Shown: in pieces, positions 23,420-31,943 of the stretch
Layout: each line of letters opens with the position of its first letter
Numbering within the stretch: position 1 is the stretch's first letter
DNA from: Paenibacillus xylanivorans
GTDB lineage: Bacteria > Bacillota > Bacilli > Paenibacillales > Paenibacillaceae
Length of the DNA: 32,360 bases
Assembly (NCBI RefSeq): GCF_001280595.1
Contig: NZ_LITU01000067.1
Coordinates: forward strand, 1-32,360
Direction of reading: 5' to 3'
The notes under the pieces: model-generated
The model's database searches: none
Told to the model about the DNA's origin: nothing
What the model saw: only the letters and a program-made list of their open reading frames with translations
Translations under genes and position numbers: made by a program

Positions 23420-25183
23420 GTGAGACAGACTCGCAAAAAAAAGATGGATTTAAGGTTCAAACTGTATTTGATCATTCTGGTTCCGCTACTGGCCATGGGC
23501 GGTCTAATCATGTGGACCACCATCGACTCCAGTGAAAATGCATCATTAATGACCATGCAGCATAACAATCAGCAGCTGGCAGTGAATGCCGCCTCTCAAC
23601 TAGGCCAGGAATCGGAATTAATCAAGACATTATCCTCTACTGCTTCGGAGGAGAGCAACGAATACAAAAGTCTTAGAGACGAACTCGTTAAAGTTAGGCT
23701 TCAATCGGGAGCCTTATATGTTTATATGTATAACAAAACTTCGGACGGGTGGATCTACACTGTGGATGGAGCGGATTGGGACGATACGGAATATAGCCCT
23801 TACGGGACTGCAATGGAATTCAACCCCCAGATTCAGGAACGCTTGTTAAGAGGTGAAGTCGTCACAACAGGCATTGTAGACGATCCGACCTGGGGACAGC
23901 TATTGTCCTCCTTTACACCAATCAAGGATTCGCAAGGTACTGTTATTGGCTATCTGGGCATTGATATTTCTGCTGGAGCAGTGAATCAAGTCTCCGCGAC
24001 ATCCCTGAATAATGCTTATCGGACCATTATCCCGATTTTTGTGGTTGTACTGATTCTATCTTTGGTCATGATGCTATTCGTAGTAAGGGGCATTCTCAGA
24101 CAAGTACGCGATATTAAGTCAAGCCTCGAACAGGTTGCTGATGGGAATCTCAAAGTCGTATCCACACATATGACAAATGATCAGCTCGGTGATATCAGTG
24201 ATTTGATTAATGTCATGGTTGCCCAATTGACGAACATTTTGATGGGAATACAGCAAGGATCCAATACGTTGCAGCAGTCCTCAAAAAATATTGCGGAAAC
24301 GGCTCAAACGAACCAACGTCAGACCGAAGAACTTTCCAAAGCGATCGAAGAAATTGCTATAGGCTCCGTGAAACAGGCCGAAGAGACAGAACACTCTGTC
24401 CAGCACTCAGAGAATCTCGGCAAAATAATGGATGAAGTAGGTTCATATGTGCAACAGTTTACCCATACTTCAGAGCAGTTATCTGCCGTGCAAGTACAAG
24501 TTACACGTGAACATGAGATTCTGCTTGAAAAGAGCCGAGAGAATGCGAAGCGTGTTGAGCATCAGCAGGAAATCTCCAGTTCACTGACGACTCAATCGGA
24601 ACTCGCTTCCTCCATTAGCGGACAAATACACAACATTTTAAAACAAACTCAAATTCTTTCGCTGAATGCTTCAATCGAGGCTGCCCGCGCTGGCGAAGCG
24701 GGTAGAGGCTTTGCGGTCGTTGCTGGTGAAATGGGACAGCTCGCTCAGCAATCCGAACGTTCGATCCAGGAGATTGATGAGATCCTGAGTTCATTTGTTC
24801 AAGAGATACATCGTATGGGCAGTCATTTTGATGCGAATATGGTGGCGGTCAAGGAACAGGAAGAACAGATCGCTGATTGCCTTCAGACGTTCAGACAGGT
24901 TAGCCGCCTATCGACCGAGGTGCAGGAGCTGGCTCAACGTTTGGAAAGCCGGACGGTGGATATGCACTCTATTCGTCAGGAAGTGGAACAGCATTTGAGC
25001 TATATTGCTTCCGCAACCGAGGAAACTTCAGCCATGGCCGAAGAAGTGACGGCAAGTGCTGTGGAGCAGCAACGGTCGGCCAACGAACTGTCGAACATCT
25101 CCGGGCAGCTCGCCAGCCTTGCAGGGAACCTCAAATCATATTCCGATCAATTTCAGATCGAAGTCCTTAAATCAGATTCATAA
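23420..25183 (+). CDS. methyl-accepting chemotaxis protein
   Basis: The product has 587 residues. Membrane segment 1 (about 14-35), an extracellular sensor (about 36-200, Cache-like, containing [19 protein letters not shown]), membrane segment 2 (202-222), HAMP (222-275) and a long coiled-coil signalling domain follow in order. The hairpin tip reads [20 protein letters not shown] at about 412-431, the kinase-contact site shared by chemoreceptors. The start is a GTG with AAGGGGGA nine bases before it. It relays an external signal to CheA/CheW. It stands alone, flanked by decayed genes. The ligand is unknown, but a nutrient cue is the usual role of such sensors. Confidence 0.92.
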   Translation: MRQTRKKKMDLRFKLYLIILVPLLAMGGLIMWTTIDSSENASLMTMQHNNQQLAVNAASQLGQESELIKTLSSTASEESNEYKSLRDELVKVRLQSGALYVYMYNKTSDGWIYTVDGADWDDTEYSPYGTAMEFNPQIQERLLRGEVVTTGIVDDPTWGQLLSSFTPIKDSQGTVIGYLGIDISAGAVNQVSATSLNNAYRTIIPIFVVVLILSLVMMLFVVRGILRQVRDIKSSLEQVADGNLKVVSTHMTNDQLGDISDLINVMVAQLTNILMGIQQGSNTLQQSSKNIAETAQTNQRQTEELSKAIEEIAIGSVKQAEETEHSVQHSENLGKIMDEVGSYVQQFTHTSEQLSAVQVQVTREHEILLEKSRENAKRVEHQQEISSSLTTQSELASSISGQIHNILKQTQILSLNASIEAARAGEAGRGFAVVAGEMGQLAQQSERSIQEIDEILSSFVQEIHRMGSHFDANMVAVKEQEEQIADCLQTFRQVSRLSTEVQELAQRLESRTVDMHSIRQEVEQHLSYIASATEETSAMAEEVTASAVEQQRSANELSNISGQLASLAGNLKSYSDQFQIEVLKSDS

Positions 25184-25577
25184 TAATGAAGACCCCGTAC
25201 AGACGGTATCGATATACCAGGATACAAAAAGAAATATACCTGCAAAGTCGAGGATATGGGAGATGTATCTAACAACAGAGGCTTAACAATAAAAACAATT
25301 GATTATTGAATACAATAAAAAGCAAAGATGACTATCGGAAGATCGAGGCATCATTTTTTGTTAAATCCGAGCCTATATCAAACGCTTCAAAAGTTAACTT
25401 GCCTTTTGAATCTTGATGTCGGCCCATCAATAGTAGACACTTCAGCATGTGTCGATTCCTGTCACTTAAACACCAATCTGTAACTTTAACAATGTGGTTT
25501 TCTAACCTCAACTCAACTCTCCGCTGTACCATTTTATACGATACGCATCAGCGTGCTATCTGTAACGGCAAGTTTTT
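25184..25577. other. gene-poor stretch with one doubtful ORF
   Basis: A minus-strand frame of 66 residues (25332-25532) contains VKVTDWCLSDRNRHMLKCLL and looks somewhat protein-like. It lacks a ribosome binding site and a recognisable family. Nothing else is supported in this interval. Confidence 0.25.
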
Positions 25578-25609
25578 GGGCCATCCTTTTGCCGGATGGC
25601 CCTTTCTTT
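25578..25609 (+). terminator. intrinsic terminator hairpin
   Basis: A perfect 9-bp GC-rich stem GGGCCATCC/GGATGGCCC (25578-25586 with 25594-25602) is followed by TTTCTTT on the plus strand. It is nearly 400 bp past the chemoreceptor gene and may be its terminator or the relic of a lost gene. Confidence 0.65.
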
Positions 25610-25633
25610 AATCTCGCTTTGTTCGACTAACGT

Positions 25634-25661
25634 TTCCCGTTAGCTTAACGGAAAAACAGCC
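25634..25661. repeat. short dispersed repeat, copy D
   Basis: TTCCCGTTAG (25634-25643) is followed by CTTAACGGAAAAACAGCCA, matching the layout of copy C at 4161-4190. The following bases GGGGGTTCAAGTCCCTC resemble a tRNA T-arm, but no whole tRNA can be folded. Confidence 0.45.
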
Positions 25662-25729
25662 AACTTTTAGACGTGGGGGTTCAAGTCCCTCTATACCCGC
25701 TTCTTCCGGGCATGTTGTTCTGCTTTCAG

Positions 25730-25872
25730 GCAAGCCAATTCCTTGTGCCTGTTAACACTTAGCGCCTCGCATAAGTAAGGTGTGCCTAAGAATCCAGTAG
25801 TCAAACGCCCCTGATTCATACGGATAAGGTGAGCCAGCCGCGTAGCGTTATGAGATAGGTATCGCAAAACTT
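25730..25872 (-). pseudogene. fragment of a GH78 alpha-L-rhamnosidase
   Basis: One minus-strand frame reads HNATRLAHLIRMNQGRLTTG, then FLGTPYLCEALSVNRHKELA, after which similarity is lost. The RLTTGFLGTPYLCEAL block is characteristic of the catalytic barrel of bacterial GH78 rhamnosidases. Only about 45 residues of a protein that normally exceeds 800 remain. It is evidence that this neighbourhood once held a further glycan-degrading enzyme. Confidence 0.6.
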
Positions 25873-25941
25873 TTGGTCTTAGATGGAGATGGAGCTAGTT
25901 GTACGTGATAGGATATCAAAATCGATAGCCTGTTCCGTAAT

Positions 25942-27443
25942 TTATAATAGCAAGGTTACGAACTTTACCTCCGGAAATCGGCTATCCGGTCCTTTCATTA
26001 AGACTCCGCCTTGATTCTTCAGATACATATCGAAGAAATCCAGTATATAGGCATTGATAACGGAGTTCGCTCTTTCTGGCACGATCTTTCCTGTAATGCC
26101 CAGCATTTTGAAAATCGGAGAAATGAACTGTACGTCGGCAAAATTTAAATGCTCCAAATTTTCGATATAGAGGATTTGTCCCCCTTCGTCGACCGTTTCG
26201 CGCATCCGTTCAAGCTCCAACTTTTTATCTTCCGTTACTTGATCCATCCACTCTCTTGTTGAGCCCATACGGTTAAGTTCTGCATCTGTGTAGACCCGGT
26301 TATCCATCACCATTTTCAATTTTCCGAATTCGCTTTCCGAGTTGATGAACAAAAACGGCTTTCGTAGACCCTCTCTGTCACGCAGTCGATAAAGCCCTCC
26401 ATCCAAATCTATTCCAACTGCGATTCGCGGATCGTAAGAAGCGTCATAGGCCGTCGCTCCGCCGATGGAATGACCGAACACCCCGACATGGCCGAGATCA
26501 ATCTTCCCTTTTAGATGACTTGGAATCTGCCCCGATTGGATGAGCTCGAACTGGTCCAGCGCAAACGCCACATCGTCGGTTAGAACTTTTCCCAACTTGT
26601 CGCGATTTCCGCTTTCCGTCCGGTAATCATGGTCGGGCGAGAATAAGTCGTTGGTTGAGATGGTCGTGATTCGACCGTCCGGAAACTCGGTTGCAAATGT
26701 ATTGTAGGTGTGGTCGATCACTGCCACGATATATCCGTGACTCGCGAGATTTTCGGCTTGCGACGTGTGGAGGAACCTGGAAGAGCCGAAGCCGGGATTC
26801 GCAAGGATCAGTGGGTATGAAGTCTGTGCGGAAGAAACTTCGCCCCCCGAATAAGCATGACTGGATACGTATTTGAGGTGTTGAAAAGTAAACCCGGGAA
26901 GGCCATAGTTCGCGGCCATATAGCGTAAGATCTGGGTATCCGGAATAAAGGAAACATACTTGCCGGTGCCAGCTTGAGCCGGATACCATACCTGAACCAT
27001 CAATTCTCTCTTACCATCTCTGGCTTCGTCAAAAATCTCTTCCCTATTTGTATCTACGAAATGAAAAGTTTGCGTTCCTACCTTAAATTCGCCTGATGGT
27101 TCAGGTAGTTTAACTACAGGAAAAGCATACATGAGACCGGCTGTTACGACCAGCATTATCGCTATAGCGGTATAAGCTGAACCCAACATGAATCGTGGGA
27201 TTTTGTTTTGACCGTTTTTTTAAAATAGCTATAACCTGAAATGGCTAAAAATATGATCGTTATGCAATATGGGAAAAATAGCTGAACTCTGTATCCTTCC
27301 ACCGTCCAATGGATGACCAGTAAAAGTGTGGCGATCCCGCTTGCAACGAATACTGGAATTCTACGCCGTCCTTTTTTTACTAGGACTGTTAATGCAAACA
27401 AGCCGATGTTTGACAAAAAAAGCAACAGTTCAAACAGCCTCAT
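25942..27443 (-). pseudogene. PAF-acetylhydrolase-like alpha/beta hydrolase with membrane N-terminus, split by a frameshift
   Basis: Two overlapping minus-strand frames belong together. The first (27162-27443) encodes three hydrophobic segments (MRLFELLLFLSNIGLFALTV ... SGYSYFKK). The second (25942-27189) encodes a fourth segment and a 400-residue hydrolase with nucleophile Ser in GHSIGG (residue 241 of that frame), an LDGG segment and a late EHLNF His. Adding one base to the run of seven A in the gene (27215-27221) turns FKKTVKTK into FKKNGQNKIPRFMLGSAY and gives one protein of about 500 residues. The fold is that of PAF-acetylhydrolase isoform II-like lipases/esterases. The second frame lacks a good ribosome binding site of its own. 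A sequencing error in the homopolymer cannot be excluded. Confidence 0.75.
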
Positions 27444-27540
27444 CTCGATTCTCCTTTTATTATTGTTTGTTCCAATATTATCCTTCGAGGCTGGCCTAAG
27501 CTATCGATTCAACTTACATCAACCTTACAATTTTGTAATT

Positions 27541-27837
27541 CTACCTTGCGGTATTGGAGGACTCGTAAAACGGTGGAATTGATGCATACGACCGTAATTT
27601 ACTGTTTTGTCCTTTATGCGATTTTAGTTGATGCTCCTGATGGTGAAGCTCCAAATAATCCGCCTTGGGCATACGCAATGATTCCACCTGTAACTGTTGT
27701 TGATTGATCGTTTCTCGACTCTGAGGGTACATTTTTCCTGCATGAGGAATGTCCAACTCAAAAATGTAGTTCGAGCAGATATTGTTGTGCACCTTTAGAA
27801 TTATCTCATAATGTTCCTCCACTATCCCACCATCCAA
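27541..27837 (-). CDS. hypothetical small protein, doubtful
   Basis: A 98-residue frame contains QQLQVESLRMPKADYLELHH, with many Gln and His, and no family I recognise. The ribosome binding site for the ATG is weak (AGGA about six bases away). A GGAGG inside the frame precedes an out-of-frame ATG. It may be real or the remnant of a frameshifted gene. Confidence 0.3.
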   Translation of the reverse strand: MDGGIVEEHYEIILKVHNNICSNYIFELDIPHAGKMYPQSRETINQQQLQVESLRMPKADYLELHHQEHQLKSHKGQNSKLRSYASIPPFYESSNTAR

Positions 27838-27875
27838 TATCCTACTGTTATTTTTACTGAGTACGAATGTTAAAC

Positions 27876-28041
27876 TACTCTTCCCGTTAACTTAATGATT
27901 TAGCGGGCGAAAACCAATTAGATATAAGTCTAATCGGTAATCGGACTATGTTCTTGTCCATTTCGGCAATCGGTACAAGTTCTTGTAGAGATAAAAAAGC
28001 CGCTAAAATAGCGACTTTCAAAAGGACCATATTCTTGTCCC
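27876..28041. repeat. dispersed intergenic repeat, copy E
   Basis: This is the second long copy of the repeat at 1951-2145, in the same orientation. It has TTCCCGTTAA at 27881-27890, CAATTAGATATAA, CGGTAATCGGACTATG followed by TTCTTGT, CATTTCGGCAAT, the GCCGCTAAAATAGCGAC hairpin and TTCTTGTCC near the end. It is about 30 bp shorter than copy B because a segment before the hairpin is missing. Like copy B it sits downstream of the minus-strand gene of a TetR/SDR pair. Confidence 0.7.
27994..28018 (-). terminator. terminator-like hairpin within repeat E
   Basis: On the minus strand the stem around CGCTA/TAGCG (28001-28005 with 28009-28013) is followed by six T. It is the first such signal after the SDR gene ending at 28360, though 340 bp away. 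Confidence 0.5.
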
Positions 28042-28359
28042 TCGACGAGGATTTCGTAATTCTTGATTGAATAATAGTTTTACTGACTTTAAAAGTTTGA
28101 TCATTAATCTACCTATGATTCTCTTCTACAATCGCGCCTGTTTGCAGAAGATCAATAATTCGCTAATTTTCAAGGGCTATCCTTAAACATCATCAGGATT
28201 TTCAAATCCACAATGCAATTATTGATGGTGTATAACCGTGTATTTTCCAAGTTCCTAAATGTTTCTATCCAGATTGGTTGTTTACTTTCCCGCCCGCAAT
28301 TTTATGAATCACATCACTGGATTTCGATCGTACTTAATTAGACTTTAGCGATGTCGCTA
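28042..28359. other. gene-free stretch
   Basis: No intact frame is visible. A short minus-strand piece reading LQTGAIVEENHR near 28110 may be a coding scrap. Nothing else can be supported. Confidence 0.35.
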
Positions 28360-29100
28360 TCACTTTTTATGCGTATAAAAATTAGCGAGATGATTTTGAG
28401 TAAAATCTTCATCCTTCATGGTTATTGAAGGGGTAATTCCTTTAGGAAACTCCTCTTCCCATACTTGTTTTTCAACATAAGTATGATACCACATATCTGC
28501 AATGACATCAGGATCATTGACCGTACCTGACCCAGCTGATTTAATTAATACACCTATAGAACGGTGAGCAATATAAATCCCCTTCGATGAAAGCTCAGCA
28601 TGCAGATTGGTTATATAATTACGTAGTCCCGACATCGCGATCCCGACATTCCCCATTATTGGTAACGGATACATTGCAGACATACCTGTCGTAAATAATA
28701 ATGCTCCTTCATTTTTATTTAGCATATCTGGCAATACTTTATTTACCACATGAATGGCGCTCGCAACAACTCCGTTAAACTGATCTTTTGCATTTTGAGT
28801 AGTCAATTCTAATACAGAAGTCGGTGGAAAATTCCCTGCATTGGGGCTAAATTCTACAACATCAATCTGACCATATTTCTCTTTAATCTCATTAATAGCT
28901 TGCTCAATTTGTTCTTCTTTATAAATATCTGCAGTGAAGTAAGAAGATTCTATACCATCCGCTTTTAGTTCGGTTACCATTTCTTGAAGCTTTTCTGCGT
29001 TACGTGCAACTAATGCAACCTTGAAATTTTCCTTACCGAAACGTTTTGCAATAGACAATCCTAGGCCTTTACCCGCACCAATAATAACTAAAGTTTTCAT
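28360..29100 (-). CDS. SDR-like oxidoreductase lacking the usual Tyr-Lys pair
   Basis: The product has 246 residues from the ATG at 29098-29100, which has AGGAG eight bases upstream; the frame stays open 13 codons further but without a good site. The nucleotide-binding motif GAGKGLG (8-14), the NAG at 87-89 (FSPNAGN) and the later SDR strands are present. Where classical members have YxxxK, this one reads MGNVGIAMSGLRNY, so Tyr and Lys are both missing. It may bind NAD(P) without normal catalysis or use other residues. It diverges from the TetR gene at 29274 and is probably repressed by it. The substrate is unknown. Confidence 0.85.
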   Translation of the reverse strand: MKTLVIIGAGKGLGLSIAKRFGKENFKVALVARNAEKLQEMVTELKADGIESSYFTADIYKEEQIEQAINEIKEKYGQIDVVEFSPNAGNFPPTSVLELTTQNAKDQFNGVVASAIHVVNKVLPDMLNKNEGALLFTTGMSAMYPLPIMGNVGIAMSGLRNYITNLHAELSSKGIYIAHRSIGVLIKSAGSGTVNDPDVIADMWYHTYVEKQVWEEEFPKGITPSITMKDEDFTQNHLANFYTHKK

Positions 29101-29175
29101 AGGCATATCTCCTTTTAAAATTAAAATATTGTGTGCCAATAACTATTCCCTTTGACACTTGTTATTGTATAATCT

Positions 29176-29219
29176 GATTATAAGCGACACAATGGTCATT
29201 ATTTAATCAAATGGTCATT
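29176..29219. promoter_or_regulatory. divergent SDR/tetR control region with two direct-repeat operator candidates
   Basis: AATGGTCATTA occurs twice (29190-29200 and 29209-29219), 19 bp apart, and each copy is a partial palindrome (AATG-GT-CATT). A minus-strand -10 TATAAT occupies 29176-29181, so the first repeat covers the -35 region of the SDR promoter. A plus-strand TATAAT at 29167-29172 may serve tetR. The arrangement fits binding of the neighbouring TetR protein. Confidence 0.55.
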
Positions 29220-29273
29220 AATCATCAATCGGAGTTGAAATGATTATTATCACTGTGAAGGAGAATTTGAAAA

Positions 29274-29882
29274 ATGGGAAAAGATAAAGTGGATTTGCGA
29301 GTTTTTAAAACAAAAAAGTCTATTAAAAGTGCCTTTATAACTCTAGTTCCAAAGAAAGGTTATCAAAGAATAACTGTTCAAGATATAGCTGATGAAGCGA
29401 TGATTAATCGGAACACATTTTATTTGCATTATGAGGATAAGCACGATTTAATGGATAAATTATGTAGGGATAGTATGGAGAATTTGAATGTATGTTTAAG
29501 CTTAAATACGTTGGATATTTATACAATCAATAAAGAGATGTTAACATCTATATTAGACAATATATTCCAAAATATTGAATCTGATCTTGATTTTTTCAAG
29601 GTAATGCTGGATTTGAACAGTCAGCCTATTTATTTAACAGAAGTATTAAAAAATTATATTCTCAATGCTTTCGGAGATCAATACCAAGAAAAAGATATGA
29701 AAGTGGGTTTAGAATATATAGTATCTGGATTAGTAGGTATCATTTGCTTGTGGATAAGAGAATCAAATAATTTGAAACATAAAACTATTGTAGAGCAGTT
29801 AAGCAACATCCATTTCTCTAATATCCAGGAAGTATTCTTTAAAGGACGGATTGTTAAACCAAGTGCGACAGTTCCTCTGTAA
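29274..29882 (+). CDS. TetR/AcrR family regulator with an IS-derived C-terminal tail
   Basis: The product has 202 residues. The HTH (about 13-60) reads KKGYQRITVQDIADEAMINR followed by NTFYLHYEDKHDLMDKL, the typical TetR pattern. The C-terminal region (80-185) is helical, with GLVGIICLWI resembling the TetR_C_8/C_33-type end. The last 12 codons, from 29844, lie inside the terminal repeat of an IS30 remnant, so the natural end has been replaced; only a few residues are likely missing and the regulator may still work. GAAGGAG precedes the ATG. It diverges from the SDR gene at 28360 and probably represses it. Confidence 0.88.
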   Translation: MGKDKVDLRVFKTKKSIKSAFITLVPKKGYQRITVQDIADEAMINRNTFYLHYEDKHDLMDKLCRDSMENLNVCLSLNTLDIYTINKEMLTSILDNIFQNIESDLDFFKVMLDLNSQPIYLTEVLKNYILNAFGDQYQEKDMKVGLEYIVSGLVGIICLWIRESNNLKHKTIVEQLSNIHFSNIQEVFFKGRIVKPSATVPL

Positions 29883-30432
29883 AAGATTCGTGAGCGGTCT
29901 TCCAGCTCAAGCATTTTCGTGGTCTGTGATTCATTAGATCGAGTGAATGGGCAAGGTCTTCATCCTTAACTTGAGCGAGATCAGTACCTTTAGGGAAAAA
30001 CTCTCCAAGCAACCCGTTCGCATTCTTGTTGGAACCACGTTACCACGATGAATACGGATCAGCAAAGTAAACGTGCAGGTTATGGGTTGTTTCCAGATTG
30101 GCATAGCATGCAAACTCCTTTCCTAGGTCAGCCGTGGCTGTGAGAAAGGTTCCTGTTGGGTACTGTGAGATAGCTATACCGCAGCAACACGATCTAGCTC
30201 ACGACAAATCGTCGACGGGTGCCTACCCAGTTCTTTTGCAATGGCTCTCGAGCTTTGGCCTTGTCTGTGGAGGATTTCTAGCTTGCCGTTCGATTATGCT
30301 AAGATGCGTGTAGCTCATGGTGGATTCTTCCTGTGTGAATGGTGTTGTGGTGACTTCATTCTACACGAATCCGGCCATGGGCCATTTTTTATTTATTTCC
30401 AGTAGGTGTCGCACTTCATATTACAATCCGTC
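29844..30432 (-). mobile_element. IS30-family element, internally deleted, both ends kept
   Basis: The ends carry matching inverted repeats. GACGGATTGTTAAACCAAGT continuing GCGACA (29845-29870) faces TGTCGCACTTCATATTACAA continuing TCCGTC (30407-30432). Between them, on the minus strand, are pieces of an IS30 transposase (29854-30318). The N-terminus is MSYTHLSIIER with HTH words (SSRAIAKELGRHPSTICREL, frameshifted), and the C-terminus has LHVYFADPYSSW, FFPKGTDLAQV and DLMNHRPRKCLSWKTAHESF ending at TAA 29854-29856. The middle with the catalytic DDE core is lost and several frameshifts are present. About 590 bp remain of an element near 1.1 kb. Confidence 0.78.
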
Positions 30433-30723
30433 GTTTCCTTTTCTAATGTTGGCATTACGGTAGGAACATTGATCGGTGGTTGGTTTATTTCTCAATTGGG
30501 CGCGAATCAACTCATCTGGAGCGGTATCATACTTTTGTTGCTTGCTTTCTTACTGATCATGATAAAAATAGCAATTTCCAAATCAGTTGATATTCAATTT
30601 TTTAGAAGCGGCTATCGTAGCGGTAGTGGGATGGTAGTTCAAGAATGGAATGTCTCGGCCTCCTTCCTTCACTACTTACATATTAAAAGAGCCAAACCGC
30701 TAAGTATAGTTTGGCTCTTTTAA
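30433..30723 (+). pseudogene. C-terminal fragment of an MFS transporter
   Basis: Immediately past the IS30 end a frame reads VSFSNVGITVGTLIGGWFIS, QLGANQLIWSGIILLLLAFL and LIMIKI, the last two membrane helices of a DHA1-type major facilitator efflux protein. It then runs on without family resemblance to a TAA inside a hairpin. The first ten or so helices are gone. In other genomes such efflux genes often stand beside TetR regulators, so the IS probably arrived in this transporter gene. Confidence 0.6.
30685..30721. terminator. bidirectional intrinsic terminator
   Basis: A perfect 13-bp stem AAAAGAGCCAAAC/GTTTGGCTCTTTT (30685-30697 with 30709-30721) with an 11-nt loop carries A and T tracts at its base. 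It could end transcription of the MFS remnant or, on the other strand, of the GAPDH gene. Confidence 0.75.
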
Positions 30724-30834
30724 TTTTAAGATTACTGGTATAGATATATTGATTCTGCCGCTGTTTTTATGAGATTTTGCATTCTGCCGCATCAAATTTC
30801 AGGTTACAGACGCTTCAATAAAGTCCAGCTAACA

Positions 30835-31836
30835 TTACAATTCTGCGAGATATTTGGCGGTGCGAATCATTTGGCTGGTAAAGGAGTTTTCGTTATCGTA
30901 CCATGCTGCTATTTTCACCAGGGTATCTGTTCCTAGTTCCGTTACCTTTGTTTGCGTAGCGTCAAATAAGCTACCATAAGTCATGCCGATAATATCGGAT
31001 GAAACAAGTTCTTCCTCTGTATATCCGTATTGCTCCGATTGGGACTGCTCCATTTTCTTGTTGACCTGCTCTGCAGTTACGGAACCGCCCACGACTGCTG
31101 TCAATTCTGTCAAGGAGCCAGCCATAACCGGCACTCTTTGGGATATACCATCCAGTTTTCCATCCAAGGAAGGAATTACAAGCCCTATTGCTTTTGCTGC
31201 CCCAGTTGAAGTTGGGATGATGTTGCCGGCGGCAGAGCGCGCCCGGCGCAAGTCACCTTTGGCGTGAGGGCCATCAAGAGTATTCTGGTCGTTTGTATAA
31301 GCATGTATCGTCGTCATAAAACCTTTTTTAATCGGCGTCAGTTCGTTCAGGTAATAGACCATTGGGGCCAGACAGTTCGTGGTGCAAGATGCGGCCGAAA
31401 CAATAGTATCCTCTTTAGTTAACGTGTGTTCATTAACACCATATACAATAGTAGGAACATCGTTCCCAGCTACGGTTGAGATGACCACTTTTTTTGCACC
31501 TGCCTCAATATGAGCAGTAGATGCTTTTTTTGATGCGAAAAAGCCTGTACACTCCAGCACCACATCAATTTGCAATTCTTTCCATGGAAGTTTACCGGGA
31601 TCTCTTTCAGCATAAATCGGAATAGATACGCCGTTTACGATTATACTGTTATCGCTGTACTCAATTTTCTCATCATAACGCCCCTGCGTTGTGTCGTGCT
31701 TTAGCAAATGCGCAAGCATCTTCGGACTCGTGAGGTCATTAATGGCGGTAATCCGATACCCTTCCTCCCCAAAAAGCTGCCGAAGGGCAAGCCTGCCAAT
31801 TCTACCGAAACCATTTATTGCAATGTTAATTCCCAC
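30835..31836 (-). CDS. gap: type I glyceraldehyde-3-phosphate dehydrogenase
   Basis: The product has 333 residues. The NAD-binding N-terminus reads INGFGRIGR, and the active site [12 protein letters not shown] places the catalytic Cys at about 151. The later [34 protein letters not shown] stretch and WYDNENSF are all conserved. It oxidises glyceraldehyde 3-phosphate with NAD(P) and phosphate in glycolysis. I prefer the GTG at 31834-31836 as start because AGGTGG stands eight bases before it; an in-frame GTG four codons upstream has no site. It stands alone, without pgk or tpi, so it may be a second copy of the glycolytic gene. It diverges from an AraC regulator. Confidence 0.93.
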   Translation of the reverse strand: MGINIAINGFGRIGRLALRQLFGEEGYRITAINDLTSPKMLAHLLKHDTTQGRYDEKIEYSDNSIIVNGVSIPIYAERDPGKLPWKELQIDVVLECTGFFASKKASTAHIEAGAKKVVISTVAGNDVPTIVYGVNEHTLTKEDTIVSAASCTTNCLAPMVYYLNELTPIKKGFMTTIHAYTNDQNTLDGPHAKGDLRRARSAAGNIIPTSTGAAKAIGLVIPSLDGKLDGISQRVPVMAGSLTELTAVVGGSVTAEQVNKKMEQSQSEQYGYTEEELVSSDIIGMTYGSLFDATQTKVTELGTDTLVKIAAWYDNENSFTSQMIRTAKYLAEL

Positions 31837-31868
31837 TATAACAACCACCTTTCTTCATCTTAGATCAT

Positions 31869-31874
31869 ATTATA
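31869..31874 (-). promoter_or_regulatory. probable -10 element of the GAPDH gene
   Basis: TATAAT on the minus strand lies 32 bp before the chosen GTG. The -35 position reads GTGTAA, a weak match, so the promoter may need an activator such as the divergent AraC protein. Confidence 0.45.
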
Positions 31875-31943
31875 TCCCTGGAATCTTTGTGTTACACTGT
31901 TATAAATGAATAGATTGACTATACTATCTGTTAGGAGAGCGCT

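Noticed and set aside
25634..25712. tRNA-like sequence (TTAGCTTAACGG ... GGGGGTTCAAGTCCCTC)
   Set aside because: A T-arm and a D-arm-like word are visible, but no 7-bp acceptor stem or sound anticodon stem can be paired, and the left half matches the dispersed repeat at 4161.
29152..29172. TTGACA followed by TATAAT before tetR
   Set aside because: The hexamers are only 9 bp apart, too close for a sigma-A promoter, so they cannot be the -35/-10 pair.
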